Source of the DNA: Stomoxys calcitrans
Taxonomy: Eukaryota > Arthropoda > Insecta > Diptera > Muscidae
Reading direction: 5' to 3'
DNA: 64,000 bases
Assembly: GCF_963082655.1 (NCBI RefSeq)
Contig: NC_081555.1
Span: forward strand, 27,057,766-27,121,765
Part shown: piece by piece, positions 34,001 through 46,877 of the stretch
Numbering within the stretch: the first letter of the stretch is position 1
Layout of the letters: each line of letters starts with the position of its first letter
Notes under the pieces: generated by a model
Told to the model about the DNA's origin: nothing
Seen by the model: the letters and a program-made list of their open reading frames with translations, nothing else
The model's database searches: none
Translations under genes and position numbers: made by a program

Positions 34001-37000
34001 TTTCCTTGAACTTGGCCAGATACTGAACAGCTATGGGATTATCCAATTCCTTGGATTCACTGGCCACATTGGCTTCGGCTTCTTTGGCCTTCATGTGTAT
34101 GGAAAAACTTTGCGCCTTAAGCATTTGTATGGTTTGACTTTTGCTCACCGGGGTGACTTTTATCTCCTTCAAATGTCTCTCATCATTGATCAGGAAGGGA
34201 TTGAGACTGCGTTGATAGCTCAAACCGGCCTCCATGGGCAAAGTGCCTATGCCCACGCAGGCATTAACCTCCTCCACATCATCATCATGCTCTAGATCTT
34301 CGAATTCATCCAATTCCTCATCACCCCAGGGATCATCCACATCATTGACATCTTCAGACTCGGAAGACATTTCTGCATTCAATTCCTCTTCGCTGGAACT
34401 GGGAATTCTGGCTTCATCCAGATTGAAGCGCACATTCTTTCTATCATCAGCATCTGTGTCGGATATGGCGCGTTGATCGCTCTTGGCAAACTCCCTTTGC
34501 CAACGACGCTTGACCTCTTCCAGGCCAGTCTCACGCAAAATACTCTTGTAGCCGGGAGGAGTGCCCACCTCTCCCTCCACCACCACTTTATAATTGACCG
34601 GAGGTTCAGAGGAGGATATGCCAAAATGGCGGCGAGACTTTAGAAACATGGCCCCTGTACCGGAGAGGGTGAAACCTTTCTTATCATTAACCTCCTCCTG
34701 CTGATGCAGAATATCCGTTTCCTTGTCACCTTTATCTTGAAAGGGATATTTTTCATTGCCTGCTTTGACATTAAAGCCTGTGGGTATTTTACCCAAAGTT
34801 TTGGGAAAATTTTTAGATCTAGTCTCCAGAAAACGATTCACATTGCCACTGAAACCACTGGCTGTGGTAGAGCTGGGACCTGAGCTGCCATATAGTTTAG
34901 GTATGGCTCCTGTTGTTGCGGCATGAACCGACTGACCCGAAGATGACGAAGAGGTTTCCGAGCTATTTTGGACCTTCTCATTGCCCTCGCCCGAGGGAGG
35001 ACTTTGTATATCGAAATCTTTTTCAGAGGTCTTGGCCGCAGCTTTCTTTGCAGGCGATGCCATTGTAGTCTCCATGGCCTCCACAGCCTCTTCAGCATTA
35101 AGGGCTGTTGCTGCTGCGGATTTCTTCACTGGCTCCTGCTTGGGTTTCTCTTGTTGTATTACCTTGTTGTAGACCTCATCGAATGCCTGATCCCATAGTG
35201 ATGCCTTGGCCTTAACACTATTTCGTGACTGTGCATTTCTACCAAATATGTCCGCCCTGCTGGGAGGTGTGGAGCCTGGTGTAGGTTTATCTTCCATTTT
35301 TGTTGTATTATTCATGCCAATTTTCAGGGGAAACTCATTGTGTCTTTGCCTCTCCTGCCTCACCAATTGACGATAGTACTCATTTAAAGGATGTTCACGT
35401 TGCGTGTTATTCGCTTTAATGTTATAGTAATAAGGATCTCCTATTTCATCCGCTGAACTGTAAATACCAACAAAAAAACAAAACACACACACACACACAC
35501 TCATGAGTTAATTACATATATTTTTCATAAGGACCCATTTTATATGAGCTTACCATAACTGCCAGTTAGCAGGCAATGGGCGCATTAGACCCTCCTTGGC
35601 CAAGTGCAATAAGTGAGGCTCCTTGACCGGATCAATGCCAATAGTTTTGGCATATTCTTGAATATCTGTGGAAATGAGAGGGGAACAAAATACTAATTAA
35701 AATGTTAAACACGTGTGCCCAAAAGTCGGGTGAATATTTTATGCCAGAGAAGTGGTAAAAGGTCCTGCAAAGGCTATTTATCATAGAGCAATCGAATGAA
35801 TTGGGGATGGAGATATTATATGCACATAGAAATCAAAGGACCCTGGCATGGCAATTCACAGGAAGTAATAGCTATTAAGCAGACTCTATAATTACCTGGG
35901 GGCCTAAGAGAGCTGCTATTACTGTTAATGAAATGCTAGGCAAGGTTAGTGTCTAAACTCAAACCCTAACAGGTAAGCAATGCGACGCCAATGGCCCATA
36001 TGTTTTTAAGCCTAACAGAAGTTTAGGTTATAGTGACAGTTATTCACTTGGACATATTAGTCCATTGTGACGGGCGTACCACAGTTATTGGGGGTGGAGG
36101 TAGCTCCTACAGTTGAAACAACCAGAAGCAGTCATTGCAGACTTCCTATAGTTTTAATTTTCTCAACGTCTCCGGATCTTTTGAAGAAATCGTGACTTCC
36201 AACCAACAACATTTCAAATTAGACAGTGACTCATCATGACGGACAGTTCTAGCCAACGACAGCATAGCGGTAGATTGGGCTACATAATCGTGGAGCGTTA
36301 ACAGACCACGATTTCGATATCCGACAAGGTCAAAGAACTGATTTTAGATAGGAAATTGAACTGGAAGTGGCACATCCAGCAGCATACTGTGAAGGCTCAT
36401 AGACTGGGCACGATTGGACCAATTCCAACTTAGACCTCAGTAGTTTGGTGGACGGCGGTGGAGACAAAATGCAACATATGGACATTACTAAAGTACAGAG
36501 AACATGTCTTGGCAGAGGTGGGGCGATGAGGAGCGCATTTTCTAGAGCACTGAGACTGTCGATACCCGGCCCATAGACACACAGACTATGTATGGTTGCA
36601 ATGTCATCCATGTCACTGCACTCTATGACAACGTACTGTTTATGGGTTTTAATTTCGACGAAATTGAACTGAAAGTGTCACATCCGAAGCGTGATTGGAC
36701 CATTACCAACATAGTCTTCAGTAGTTTGGTGGACGATTATGGTGACAAAGTGTAGCATAAGGGCATTACTACAGGTACAGAGAACATGTCTTGGCATAGG
36801 AGGGACAATGAGGACCGCTCCTACAAGAGCACTGGAGACTGTCGATACCCGGCCCATAGACACACAGACTATGTATGAAGTATAGGTAGTGCAGTCCTTT
36901 TTGGTTGTAATGTCATCCATGTCCCTGCACTCTATGGCAACCTACTGATTATGGGTTTTAATTTCGACGAAATTGAACTGAAAGTGTCACATCCAGCAGC

Positions 37001-40000
37001 GTACTGACAAGGCTCACAGACTATATCTACCGAAGCGTGATTGGACCAATACCAACATAGTCTTCAGTAGTTTGGTGGACGATTATGGTGACAAAGTGTA
37101 GCAAAAAGGCATTACTACAGCAAAAGGGTACAGAGAACATGTCTTGGCATAGGAGGGACAATGAGGACCGCTCCTACAAGAGCACTGGAGACTGTAGATA
37201 CCCGGCTCATAGACACAGAGACTAAGTATGAGGTATGGGTAGTGCATATCTCCTTTTCAGTTGTAATATCACCCATGTCTCTGCGTTCTATGACAACATC
37301 CTGACTGTGGGTCTTAATTTCGACTTGACCGAACAGGTTGCACTTCTCGGTTGCGAATTGGGTTTATTAGCTGCAAAAGAAGAACAATCTTTTGGGTCCT
37401 CCTTACTTTGTGACCTCGTTACCGAGTCCCTGCAGGGCTGCGTCAAACCTGATTTTCTTGAAGATGTCGGCATTTGAAGTTCCCTCCTTGCTGGATATAA
37501 CCATTGTGTGCGGTTTAATTTTTCGGGGTTTTTATGGAAGCTATATGAAGTTATGGATCGATTCAGGCCATACTTGGACAGAATTTTCGTGCGAAATTTC
37601 ACCCAAACCAACTGGGTAAGAATTGCGTCTTCTAGGGGCTCAAGAACTATAATCGGGAGATCAGTTTATAAGGTGGATATATCGGGTTCCGTATCGATTT
37701 GAACCATATTTGACGTGGATACATATGGGTCATAGTCCAGTATGCAAAATTTTAGCCAAATCAACTTGGGAGAGGTCAATTCAACGCCCACCGTTGAAAG
37801 TAGGCGTGGCACAGATCAAATAGACTCCGACAGCGTCATTTTGTTGCCCTGACAGTCGCTGGTTCAAAATTGTGGAGTCCCAGCTGCTTCCTGGGATTTG
37901 TTGCCTCCAAAACCCTTCATTGGGACCATAGTGCGCCATCAGGAGAATAACTACTCTGAAATTGTTTTTCTGATGTTCTTGCGAGGATTCGAACTAGGGC
38001 GTTCAGCGTCTTACGCGGACATGCTAACTTCTGCGCTACGGTGGAATCCACTGCCATTAGTAAACTTGTTGAATGTGAAACCATTCGGGGGTGACACAGT
38101 CCGTGTTCATGGCAGAGGCAAGGAACGCCCACTTAGCACTGTGCGGCGGCGAAACTCTCAATAGGACGACGAATACCCAATGGGGGGTTCCGAAACTTGA
38201 GAAGATGAGGTTATTGCTGAGAGGAAGTTAGAAAGAGATCAGTGTAGCTTTCGGTATCACTACCGGTGAAATAGGCCTATAGGAGCAGATAGTGTAGGGC
38301 ATGTGGGGAAGATGATGAGACATTGGAACATTTCCTATGCCAACAATCGGCTTTCGCAGCTAGTAGGCTGCATGTGAAAGTGACGATCCTCGACAAGCTC
38401 CTTTGAAAGGACCGATCGCCGAGGGAATTTGGTGGCCATTGGTAATTTAAAGTTATTTAAAATCCCAACCATTCCAGGACCTACTGTGTACATGGATGGG
38501 TCTAAATTGAATGGGCGCACCTGGGCAGTAGTCTTCATTAAATTCTTTGAAATCAGGGAATCATATAAACTTTTGGACGGCTGCAGTATCTTTCATGGGA
38601 AGTTCCTCGCAGTCCTGAAGCCGCTAGAGACTATGTCAATGCGATAGCGGCAGCCCGACCAGACTGTCACGATATCTGGGGACAGTCGGGGGCGCTAAAG
38701 ATTCTGAAGACCCTTTAAAAGATGCAAAGTGCTTCTTCGAACCATAGGAGGAGGTGACAGGTCCTGCTGTAGCCCAGGCCGTCAAGAGGTGGCGGTAATG
38801 GTGGTAGTAATGCCGCGCTAATCAGCACAGATAGTACCAGAGAACAAGTGAATCCTTCCCTATGCGAGCTTGTTGGTAGGGAGGTCGTTTTCTATGACCG
38901 CGTGAATGAAGCGTGGGGTGGTGCTCTGGGTGCTTTGCCACCCTGCAGGCAAAGACCCTCTCTTCTCTTGGTTGGGTTTAATTAGACAGGGACAGTATTC
39001 AGTAAATTCCTTGGAACCAGAAAATAAAAGGTCTTCGGGGACCTGGGTGTGATAACGTTGGATGTGCGGCGATTCGATCAGACGCCGAAGGCTCTGGCAA
39101 CGAGCCATGTGATTTCGAGACTGGTTAGTAGATGCAAAAATCTCTGAGCTCTAATGAGGCCGGGGCCATCAACTAGCCAAGACTGGATCGCTGATGAGCG
39201 ATGCCACGGTGAGCCTTCCCATGTGCTAGATTCTTGGCGGGTGCACGCCTTAAAACGATGACCGCGCGAATGAAGCGTAGTCTGTTACTGTACGTATTTG
39301 TGCACAGGGTGATCCCTGTGATCGAGTATTCCGCGGAACAGAATGTTGCTTATTTTAAGCCGATGATGGATGAGACTTATGATAGGAGTTGGGATACTTA
39401 AGGATAGGAGTCCTGACTAGTTACTGTAACTTCAGGTTGTGGAAAATGCTCTGGGAGAGGCGGACTCCCCCCAATTGCAAGGAGAAGAGACTTAATAAGT
39501 GATGAACATTTATTTTCTGTGCCAGGACAAATCTTTCCGAGGCCGAGTACTTCGCGGAACAGGACCTAGCTTATGCTGAAACTGAGGAAGCATGTCTTCG
39601 GACCGCTGATAAGAGTCTTTGAGGTCGCTCTGGGCTCAGGGAGAAGAAGACTTTTGCAGAGTGCGCGAGGACAGGGAGGAGTTGGAAACGGTTTAAAGCA
39701 CTTTTGTATCAGTTGCAGTTATTGTTGTAGCCACATTCTCATGTGGAGGTGGCGATCTTCGTCAAGCTAGGTGAGCAAGCTCGCTCCGCTCCAAAGGACC
39801 GATCGCCGCAAGAACTGGGTGGCCATTGGTTATTTAAAGGCGCCTATAACTCGCCTTGTCATATCGAGCATCATAGGCACTCAGTATTTGTACAAGAGCC
39901 GGTGCCGCCCTACCTCTCAATGAGAATCTCTGCTGGATACCTCTGATTGTCCGCGACTGCTGTTTTAGCTACTACGTATCGCGTACCCTCCTGCCTTACC

Positions 40001-41866
40001 TAACCTAAGGTAGCAACTTGCCGCATAGTTGAGTGAGTTGAGAGCTCACTCATCCTCAGAAATTAGAACACTTGCGGTATGGACGATCTTCTTAAATGTT
40101 ATGGTCAGGCTTCACATTTTTTCACCTGGCACTACCCACATAGTCTTTGTCCGTCATGAGTTCATATTCATAAGATCCATTTAATCATGAAAAGTTTCCT
40201 TACATATTCAGGAGCATATGAGAGTGCAGTTGCACCACACATCCTTATTTCTCAATAAACGATTCCCCAGTTGTTGCTGCCGAAATACGTTCTGACTTTC
40301 CTACTTTTTCATTAACTTAAATCCTAATCCAAACGAATGACCCACTCACACAGGGCTTGTTGAATTCTTAACAGAATCTTCCATTCCTCCTTTGATCGCT
40401 TAAGGGGTTTCTGGTTCCGGTGTAGATAAAAGTTCCTCCGACTGCTACGAATACCTCAACAAGGAACAAGGAATGCTACCTAAGGAATTTTACAAGAAAC
40501 TGAAAGTGTATAGGAGCAGCAGGTGGGGGACTCTAGGGAGATTTGGCCTGGAGCAGCACTGGATATGAGAGAAGTATTCCCGCTGGAGGCCATCGTAGCG
40601 CAGAGGTTAGCAAGTCAGCCTATGACCCTGAACGCCTGGGTTCGAATCCTGGCAAGACCATCAGAAAAATTTGTCAGCGGTGATTTTCCCCTCCTAATTG
40701 TGGCAACATTTGTGAGGTACTATGCCATGTAAAACTTCTCTCCAAAGAGGTGTCGCACTGCACTGCGGCACGCCGTTCGGACTCGGCTTTAAAAAGGAGG
40801 CCACTTATCATTGAGTTTCAAATTGAATCGGACTGCACTCATTGATATGTGATAAGTGTGCCCCTGTTCCTTAATGGAATGTTCATGGGCAAAATTTGCA
40901 GTTTTCCAACCCCACTGTTCCCACTTGGAATGTTTATGAGCAAATTTGCAGGTCTGGATTTGGTCAAGGCGGAAAATATCCATCTCGAATGTATACCGAG
41001 AAATATCTCAGATCACAAATCCATTCTTGAAACTGCGATTCCAAAGAATAAAAAAGCCAAAAAAAGTTGCAAAAATTTAAATCCACAGCAACAATGATTT
41101 CAAATAATCCTTCAAAATCCTTTTAAGAAAGCCTCTCTTTCTGAGTTTGGACTTTAGTATAGAAAACTGGAAAGGAAATACGACGGGTAAAATCCTGAAT
41201 TTTACCCGGAGTAAATTAAATGCGGCATCTTGTGATCCAATAAGAACCCCCTTGCAAGGCAGGACATACATATATATAACTGCCCTAACACAGTGCCCCA
41301 TTACCCCTCTCAATTATTGACTCCTACTTTTCCAAACATATTATCTAGCAGTCCTAGTTAATCTTCCACTACTTCTATGTGGTTGAAACTTTCCAACCAC
41401 AACTACGATGGAATACTAGACCCTGACCAAAATTTTCTCTTTTTTTTGGCCAATAGCCCAACTGCTTATTAATGTCACCTACCATGAGACATGAACTATT
41501 TTCATACATCCTGTTGCTGTGATGGTGCTTAGTGGAATATATTCCTTCAAAATTAGAAGAAGAAACAAAGAAAAATTGCTCACAGATAGGACAAAGGCTA
41601 TTACTCAGGCACTTTCCATACTCCATGAATGATGGCTGTTTCATTTCGAGCATTTTCAGCTTAGTCATTTAAATCACTCCCTTATGTTTGACTCATGTTT
41701 TGACTTGTGTTTTCCTAATGATTCTGAAAAACGAACACTCACCTTCCTCCGTTGGCTGCAAGGAAGAATCACTGTAGAATCCCTGGCACACAATCGAATC
41801 GGAATGTGAGGCAGCGTCATCCAAACGGCACGAAGACGATGTAGTGGAAGATATTGACTCAGCCAT
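31042..41866 (-). CDS. Cep164: Cep164-like centriolar distal-appendage protein, 5 exons, 1505 aa
   Basis: Exons by phase and splice signals: 41743-41866 (ATG at 41866), 35554-35665, 31595-35457, 31430-31525, 31042-31364 (stop at 31042). All four introns are GT-AG and the joined frame is 1506 codons. Residues 50-73 (IGIDPVKEP...LPANW) and 76-102 match from memory the N-terminus of vertebrate CEP164 with its WW domain: W76, YYYN 88-91, HP 101-102. The second WW tryptophan is replaced by R99. The middle is acidic and Ser-rich, with NPF motifs at about 498, 604 and 690. A duplicated block (VASKLVGFLRKD / VASKLVNLLKKD) follows two of them. A long Glu/Lys/Arg coiled coil covers about 755-960 and a second about 1190-1300; the C-terminus is Pro/Gly/Ser-rich. 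Family role: CEP164 marks distal appendages of mother centrioles and supports ciliogenesis. Length is close to human CEP164 (about 1460 aa). The 41-residue first exon is the least certain; it is supported by phase and by a canonical donor and acceptor. Confidence 0.9.
36060..37250 (+). mobile_element. LINE-A RT C-terminal segment in three tandem copies
   Basis: The sequence ATTGAACTG(G/A)AAGTG recurs at 36354, 36664 and 36971 (~308-bp period), each followed by the CAGTAGTTTGGTGGACG and AGAGAACATGTCTTGGCA blocks of the RT thumb. Inside Cep164 intron 1. Confidence 0.75.
37495..37770 (-). repeat. DINE-like core units
   Basis: GGGGCTCAAGAACTATAATC and GGGAGATCAGTTTATAAGG are inverted variants of the core repeat. 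Confidence 0.5.
37955..38044 (-). mobile_element. SINE head fragment in Cep164 intron 1
   Basis: Minus-strand tRNA-like head: B box GTTCGAATCC and A box TAGCGCAGAAG, with the body missing. Confidence 0.65.
38050..38645 (+). mobile_element. LINE-A tail plus family-D scrap
   Basis: GAGAAGATGAGGTTATTGC and GAAGATGATGAGACATTGG match the LINE-A C-terminus to ~38370; 38365-38460 matches family D; 38490 starts a second RNase H-like DGSKLN. Confidence 0.6.
38645..39715. other. Decayed repeat mosaic, no gene recognised
   Basis: RNase H-like scrap near 38650, and partial internal repeats around GACCGCG(T/C)GAATGAAGCG at 38.9 and 39.26 kb. Identity unresolved. Confidence 0.4.
39715..39965 (+). repeat. 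Repeat family D (~250 bp)
   Basis: GTGGAGGTGGCGATCTTCGT, GGACCGATCGCCGCAAGAAC, TTATTTAAAGGCGCC and CCGCCCTACCTCTCAATGAG blocks; other copies at 38.36, 50.76, 53.06, 53.54, 53.81 and 54.9 kb. Confidence 0.7.
40585..40900 (+). mobile_element. tRNA-derived SINE, full length, Cep164 intron 1
   Basis: A box TAGCGCAGAGG near 40597 and B box GGTTCGAATCC near 40640; complete body and TTCATGGGCAAAATTTGCA tail. Antisense to Cep164. Confidence 0.85.
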
Positions 41867-43094
41867 TGTGTTGTTGGTTGTTACACGCAAAAGATATGTA
41901 AAACAAAATGAAAAACACCAAAACAGCAAATTTTCGCTACCAAATCATTCTATTTTTTGTTTTGCGGGTTTTCGCTCGAGACGCAAATGACAAAATAAAT
42001 TTAAATCGAATCTATGTTTGGAAAAATGCACGCACACGACGCTTGTTGATGTTGGTGTTGTTGTGGTTGTTGAATTTAATGATGGTTCATTGACAACTAA
42101 ATTAATTTCTTTCTTCTCATTCTTCGTGCGAGTGATGATTGACTCTTCTAAACGATTCTACTACTCATCTTGAAATGAATTTTTACTCTGTTTTGTTCTT
42201 GTTTTTTGTACTTGCTATGATGACTATTGGTGCAAATTGTGACCTAAAAAATAAAAAAAAAAATTCATAAAGAGGAAAAATAATATGAGCAGGAAACCAG
42301 AACAACAAGCAGAAAAATATTGCAAAAACAAAAAAAAAACAGTACATCTTCTAGCAACTACTACACTGTTGGCCGCATTGCTTGTTCTTAGAGGATGTTC
42401 AAGCACCAAAGCATAATGAAGAAAATCTAACGGTATTTTTTAAGCACAGACACTCACTTCTTCAACTCTCCCCTATTGTTCACAATTCATCTACTACTAC
42501 TCATGGCATAGTTGTTGCTTTTGTTGTAGTTCTACACTTTAGTATTATTAGTATTGGTTCAGGCATGATATATATCTAGGCAACAACTACAGCAAAGAAA
42601 ATATTAAGAACAACACAAATCAACAAGATGTGCAGCAATAACAACAACAAGAACCTTAGTTACGGTACATAAGCTGACATTATTCCCAATATGCTGTGCA
42701 ATGTGGTGGATGCATTGAACTGATACTAACAAAAGAAAACGCCATGTAACGGTGTCCCGACAATGTTGCCAGACATGTGTTTAAAAAGAGAGATTTTTTC
42801 ATTGAAGCAATTGACGTTTAATTCGCTGCGCGAGAACGTCACACGTAATAGGAAGCATATCCGCCTACCTTCCTTAAGCCTAGTACTGACTTCTACAATA
42901 CCTTTGGGCTGGTGACGAAGAAAATGCGAACACATTCTGTAGAAGTGGTACTGAGTTCTATGAGCAAAATAGTAGCGACATGTCGCTGCGCCAATACAAT
43001 TTTCGCTTCAATTAACTACCAATGTAATCAAATGCTCACCACTCACCTTTGCTTCAATGATGTTCTCTTTGTTGTGCTGACGAAATATGTGAAT
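41867..43094. other. Region upstream of Cep164; no gene recognised
   Basis: 5' flank of Cep164 followed by AT-rich DNA. No TATA box or confident opposing promoter could be assigned. Confidence 0.45.
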
Positions 43095-43270
43095 TACTGT
43101 GCCATGCATAGAATTCACGTAAAAACTTCTCCCCAAAGAGGTGTCGCCCTACGGCACGCCGTTCGGACTCGGCTATAAAAGGAATGTTCCTTATCATTGA
43201 GCTTAAAACTTGATTCTGACATATGTGGGAAGTGATCCTCTGTTCCTTAATGAAATGTTCATAGAAGAAA
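43095..43270 (+). mobile_element. SINE 3' part
   Basis: Body from AAAACTTCTC through the GCCGTTCGGACTCGGC motif to ATGTTCATAG; head missing. Confidence 0.65.
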
Positions 43271-43367
43271 TTACATACCATAGGTTGAAGGGTATATGTG
43301 CCAACAATCACACTCCAGTGTTGAATGCGGTGCCGTTTTTAACACTTCGAAATATTGGTGTGAGGTC

Positions 43368-43548
<181 letters not shown>

Positions 43549-43549
43549 G

Positions 43550-44094
43550 AAAAGGCATCACTAAGCAGTGCCACTCAGATTCGGCTTTAAAAACGAGATA
43601 AAATTTAATCATCTTCGCCCTAACAGGCAAAAAACTTGAAAATGAGAAATTCGGCATAGGGTTTATCCAGTCTATAAGAATCCGGTCCACCCGGAACTGA
43701 TCTAAGGATTGGATCACTGTGTCGGTCGCTCACATTGATATAAACCCCTTCGATGTCAATGCATAGCGCATAGAAAGATTTATTTCTACCACCTCAACTT
43801 GACATATGCTTGCTGCTTGAGTCTGAGCAATACGCTGGATGTTCTACTCATTATCATGATACCCACTTTACGCTCGATAGCTTAAAGTTGAAAGGAAGTA
43901 AGGCTTATAGGTCTTTGATGCCGCATAACTTGCCTTGCTGGTATAAATATAACCCTTGCCTCCTGCCAGACCTTCGGAGCACATATAAGTTCTGGGAACG
44001 CAGTGATAAAAGCGGCCAAATGGGGCGCCAGGTACTTCGCTTCCTTCTTTAATAACGAGGAAAATATTCAATCAGGTCCAGGTGACGTTGGTTT
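43550..44094. other. No gene recognised
   Basis: Starts with a SINE-like scrap (CAGATTCGGCTTTAAAAACG); the remainder is unidentified. Confidence 0.35.
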
Positions 44095-44965
44095 TCAACC
44101 TATTTCGGAAGCATATCCTATCCCGTTAAACATTAAACCGATGGCTTTGGTGCAGGCACATCCTCCTGCAGAGACAAAGAATGAAATCTAGTAACTGATA
44201 CAGATGGCATGCTGAGGATATGGAAAGAACATTTTACTCAACTCCTAGTGTCCGAAGTTGGCGGCGAAGAGGATACCGCCGAACCAATCAATAATGATGG
44301 TATAGAATGTTTACCTCATAGTCAGAATGTGGTCCAAGTAGCAGTGACCCAAGGCAGCAGGTGCCGACGGGTTACCCGCTCAACCGGAGGCGACACGCTG
44401 ATAAGGCATATGCATCAGCTTATCTGCGCAATCTGGCAAGAAGAACGCATACCCGATGATTGGATCCTCAGCATACTATGTCACATACACAAGAAAGGAG
44501 ACAAGACGGAATGTGCCAACTACAGAGGAATAAGTATCCTCCCCACCGCATACAAGATACTCTCGAGCGTACTGTGTGAAAGATTAAAACCCTGGATCAG
44601 ATATTCACACTACACCAAATCCTGGAAAAGACATGAGAGAGACAAATCAACAACTACCATTTCTTTGTTGACTACAAAGCCGCTTTCCATACCCCTATAT
44701 GGTCAAAGTTATTTTAAGCAATGTCTGAGTTTTGTATCCCTACAAAATTAAAAAGAATCTGCAGGATGACACTTGCTGATATGCGTTCCTCAGTATCAAT
44801 CTCTCCGAAAGAAAACTCCGAACCAGATAAAGAATATGTGAACCACAACTTTAAGATAGTCAGTAACCTTATCTACCTCGGCACCGCCGTAATCAGATAT
44901 TTTAGAATGAGCGCAGAAGATCGAGGTGCTTGGAACGCTATTATACGTTCGGCTAGTGGAACAAA
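44095..44965 (+). mobile_element. LINE-B fragment: linker and reverse transcriptase
   Basis: Frame 44209-44751 reads MLRIWKEHFTQLLVSEVGGE, then HMHQLICAIWQEERIPDDW, CANYRGISILPTAYKILSS and VLCERLKPW. The next frame (44721-44978) gives KAMSEF-type and ADMRSSVSI motifs and NLIYLGTAV. The RT fingers region with the GFRPGKS-type motif is missing and two frameshifts are present. Inactive. Confidence 0.8.
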
Positions 44966-46877
44966 TGTTATGTCATAGCCAATTAAATTAAGTAGTAAGT
45001 ATTTTATTCCATTCGTATTCCAAGGACAGCTGATCACACATTTTTAGACAGCTGATCACATATTTGTGGATGGCTGATCTCAAATATCTCAACGGAATAG
45101 TTGAATAAATCAAAATTCACTTAATCTGGATGCTAGACCGCTGAGATACGAGTATCCCAGCGGTTTGTTAAACAGACAAGTTGGAAAGACCTTGCACAAT
45201 CCACGGAAACTAAAACCGTTCGAGATAAGACAAGAATGACAACGGTACGGTTAACAGATGGTCATATATTAAGGGGATCGTGTGGCCTAATCTAAACCTG
45301 GAGAGGTATATCATCTCACTTATCGTGCCCATTAGACAGGTCACCATTGACTAATTGGAAAACATGATGATAGTCTAAAAGTTGTAAGTAACAATTTTTT
45401 CAGTAACTGTGAGGATGTCGAGAAGGAGGAAACTAGTACTAATCTAAACTTTAGGATACGAACATGCACAAACTAAAATGCTTTCCAAAGCGACCTGATT
45501 GTTTCAACGATACGAACTAAACGACATCTGTTGTTCCTAGTTTCTGAATTAAATTAACAGACTAGGATTGCAGATGCCACAAAAATTCTTTACAAGCAAT
45601 AACTTCACCTTTCAAACGACCGACCTTTTTATGAAATAGGATTTGTTTTTGTAGCAATTGCCTTGGTCATTTATTTCTACTCTATTTTTTCTATGTTTAA
45701 AACTCATTCCACTCTCTAATCTACTCTTTACAGCGAAAGCTTAAAATGCAATATGGCAACAATGTTTTTGGTTTTTTGACAACAAAAAGTTTGACTGCAA
45801 CTGCAGGGAAATGAGAATATGGTTTTTTTATGGGTGTGTATGTGTATGTAGTCTGTGCACTTGGGCTGGGAGACATACCCACGCACACACAGCGCTTTGA
45901 CACAAAAAAACGAACGACGAACAAGAGGATTTAAAGGGAATTATAGCATACCAAAAATTTAAGGATGTTCAAAGAAAATTTTACATAAAACCATGTCAAT
46001 ACAGTTTGCACCAAAATTATAACAAAATCAATCATAGTCCATAGTCATGACAGAAACTTTTAATAGATTACACTTAGACTTTTTTCAATTCCTTAATGAA
46101 TAATTATTGATTTTTCTCGGTGATGGCTGGCTAAGTGATTCACAGATTTTTATCATGATTCAATTTTGGAAATTAGGAAAAATTATCTATACAAAAATCA
46201 CTTTGAACTTAATTTTTAGAGGTATGGCAACTTGAAGTTGGAAATTGTTTTCTTTTATTCACTTATTAATACACATTTTTTGGGAAAATTCCTCTTTTTT
46301 TATTACTTTGCTCGCTAGGTTTTCAATTTTTTTTTTCACTTTTTTGTCAATGATAATTTTATTTTTGTATGGACAAATACAACCAGCTGCTGCCCTTTTC
46401 AACCACGTACTGATTTCTTACTGCGTATCCAAGGTCCGTTTTGTCATGCAGGACATTTTATTCTAGTTTCCTCTTTAAACATGAATACACACAATATACA
46501 TTGAAACACACATGCACACACACTCGTAGAAAAAAGCCATGACTTGTTCGTAACGGAAGTGTGTGTGAACTGCCTAACGAAGGGAAAGCTCTAATGCTGC
46601 CATCGTTCATGTGACCAGCTGTTTTTTGTTTACATCTATTCCGCATGCATATTACGTCATTTTAATTCATTTGTTTTGATTGGTTCATTCGCAAATGTTT
46701 GATATGAAGCATTGTTGGCTTGGTTACTTGACAAATGTCAAATCGCAAAAAAAGGTGGGTAGGAAATTCAACGAGAACTAATCAGTAGATGAGAAATTTG
46801 CTCATTTGATCATTAAATCGGGCAAACAAATTAAATAAGCAATTAGTAACTATGGAATTGTTAATTATAAAGAATAA
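44966..46877. other. No gene seen
   Basis: AT-rich. Near 45035-45090 the motif CAGCTGATCACA recurs with small changes. No coding features. Confidence 0.45.

Larger units (their letters stand above)
35666..41742 (-). other. Cep164 intron 1 (6.1 kb), packed with transposon debris
   Basis: The donor GTGAGT reads from 41742 and the acceptor TTTCCACAG lies just above 35665 on the minus strand. The other Cep164 introns are 65-96 bp, so nearly all excess length is here. It contains three tandem LINE-A pieces (36.3-37.2 kb), DINE-like repeats (37.5-37.8 kb), two SINE copies (37955-38044 and 40585-40900), another LINE-A tail (38.05-38.37 kb) and two family-D fragments (38.36 and 39.7 kb). No additional coding exon was recognised. 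Confidence 0.75.

Noticed and set aside
32677..34476. Plus-strand frames opposite Cep164 (for example 33133-33594 and 33897-34295)
   Set aside because: Antisense shadows of the large Cep164 exon, which has consistent family features and splice phase.
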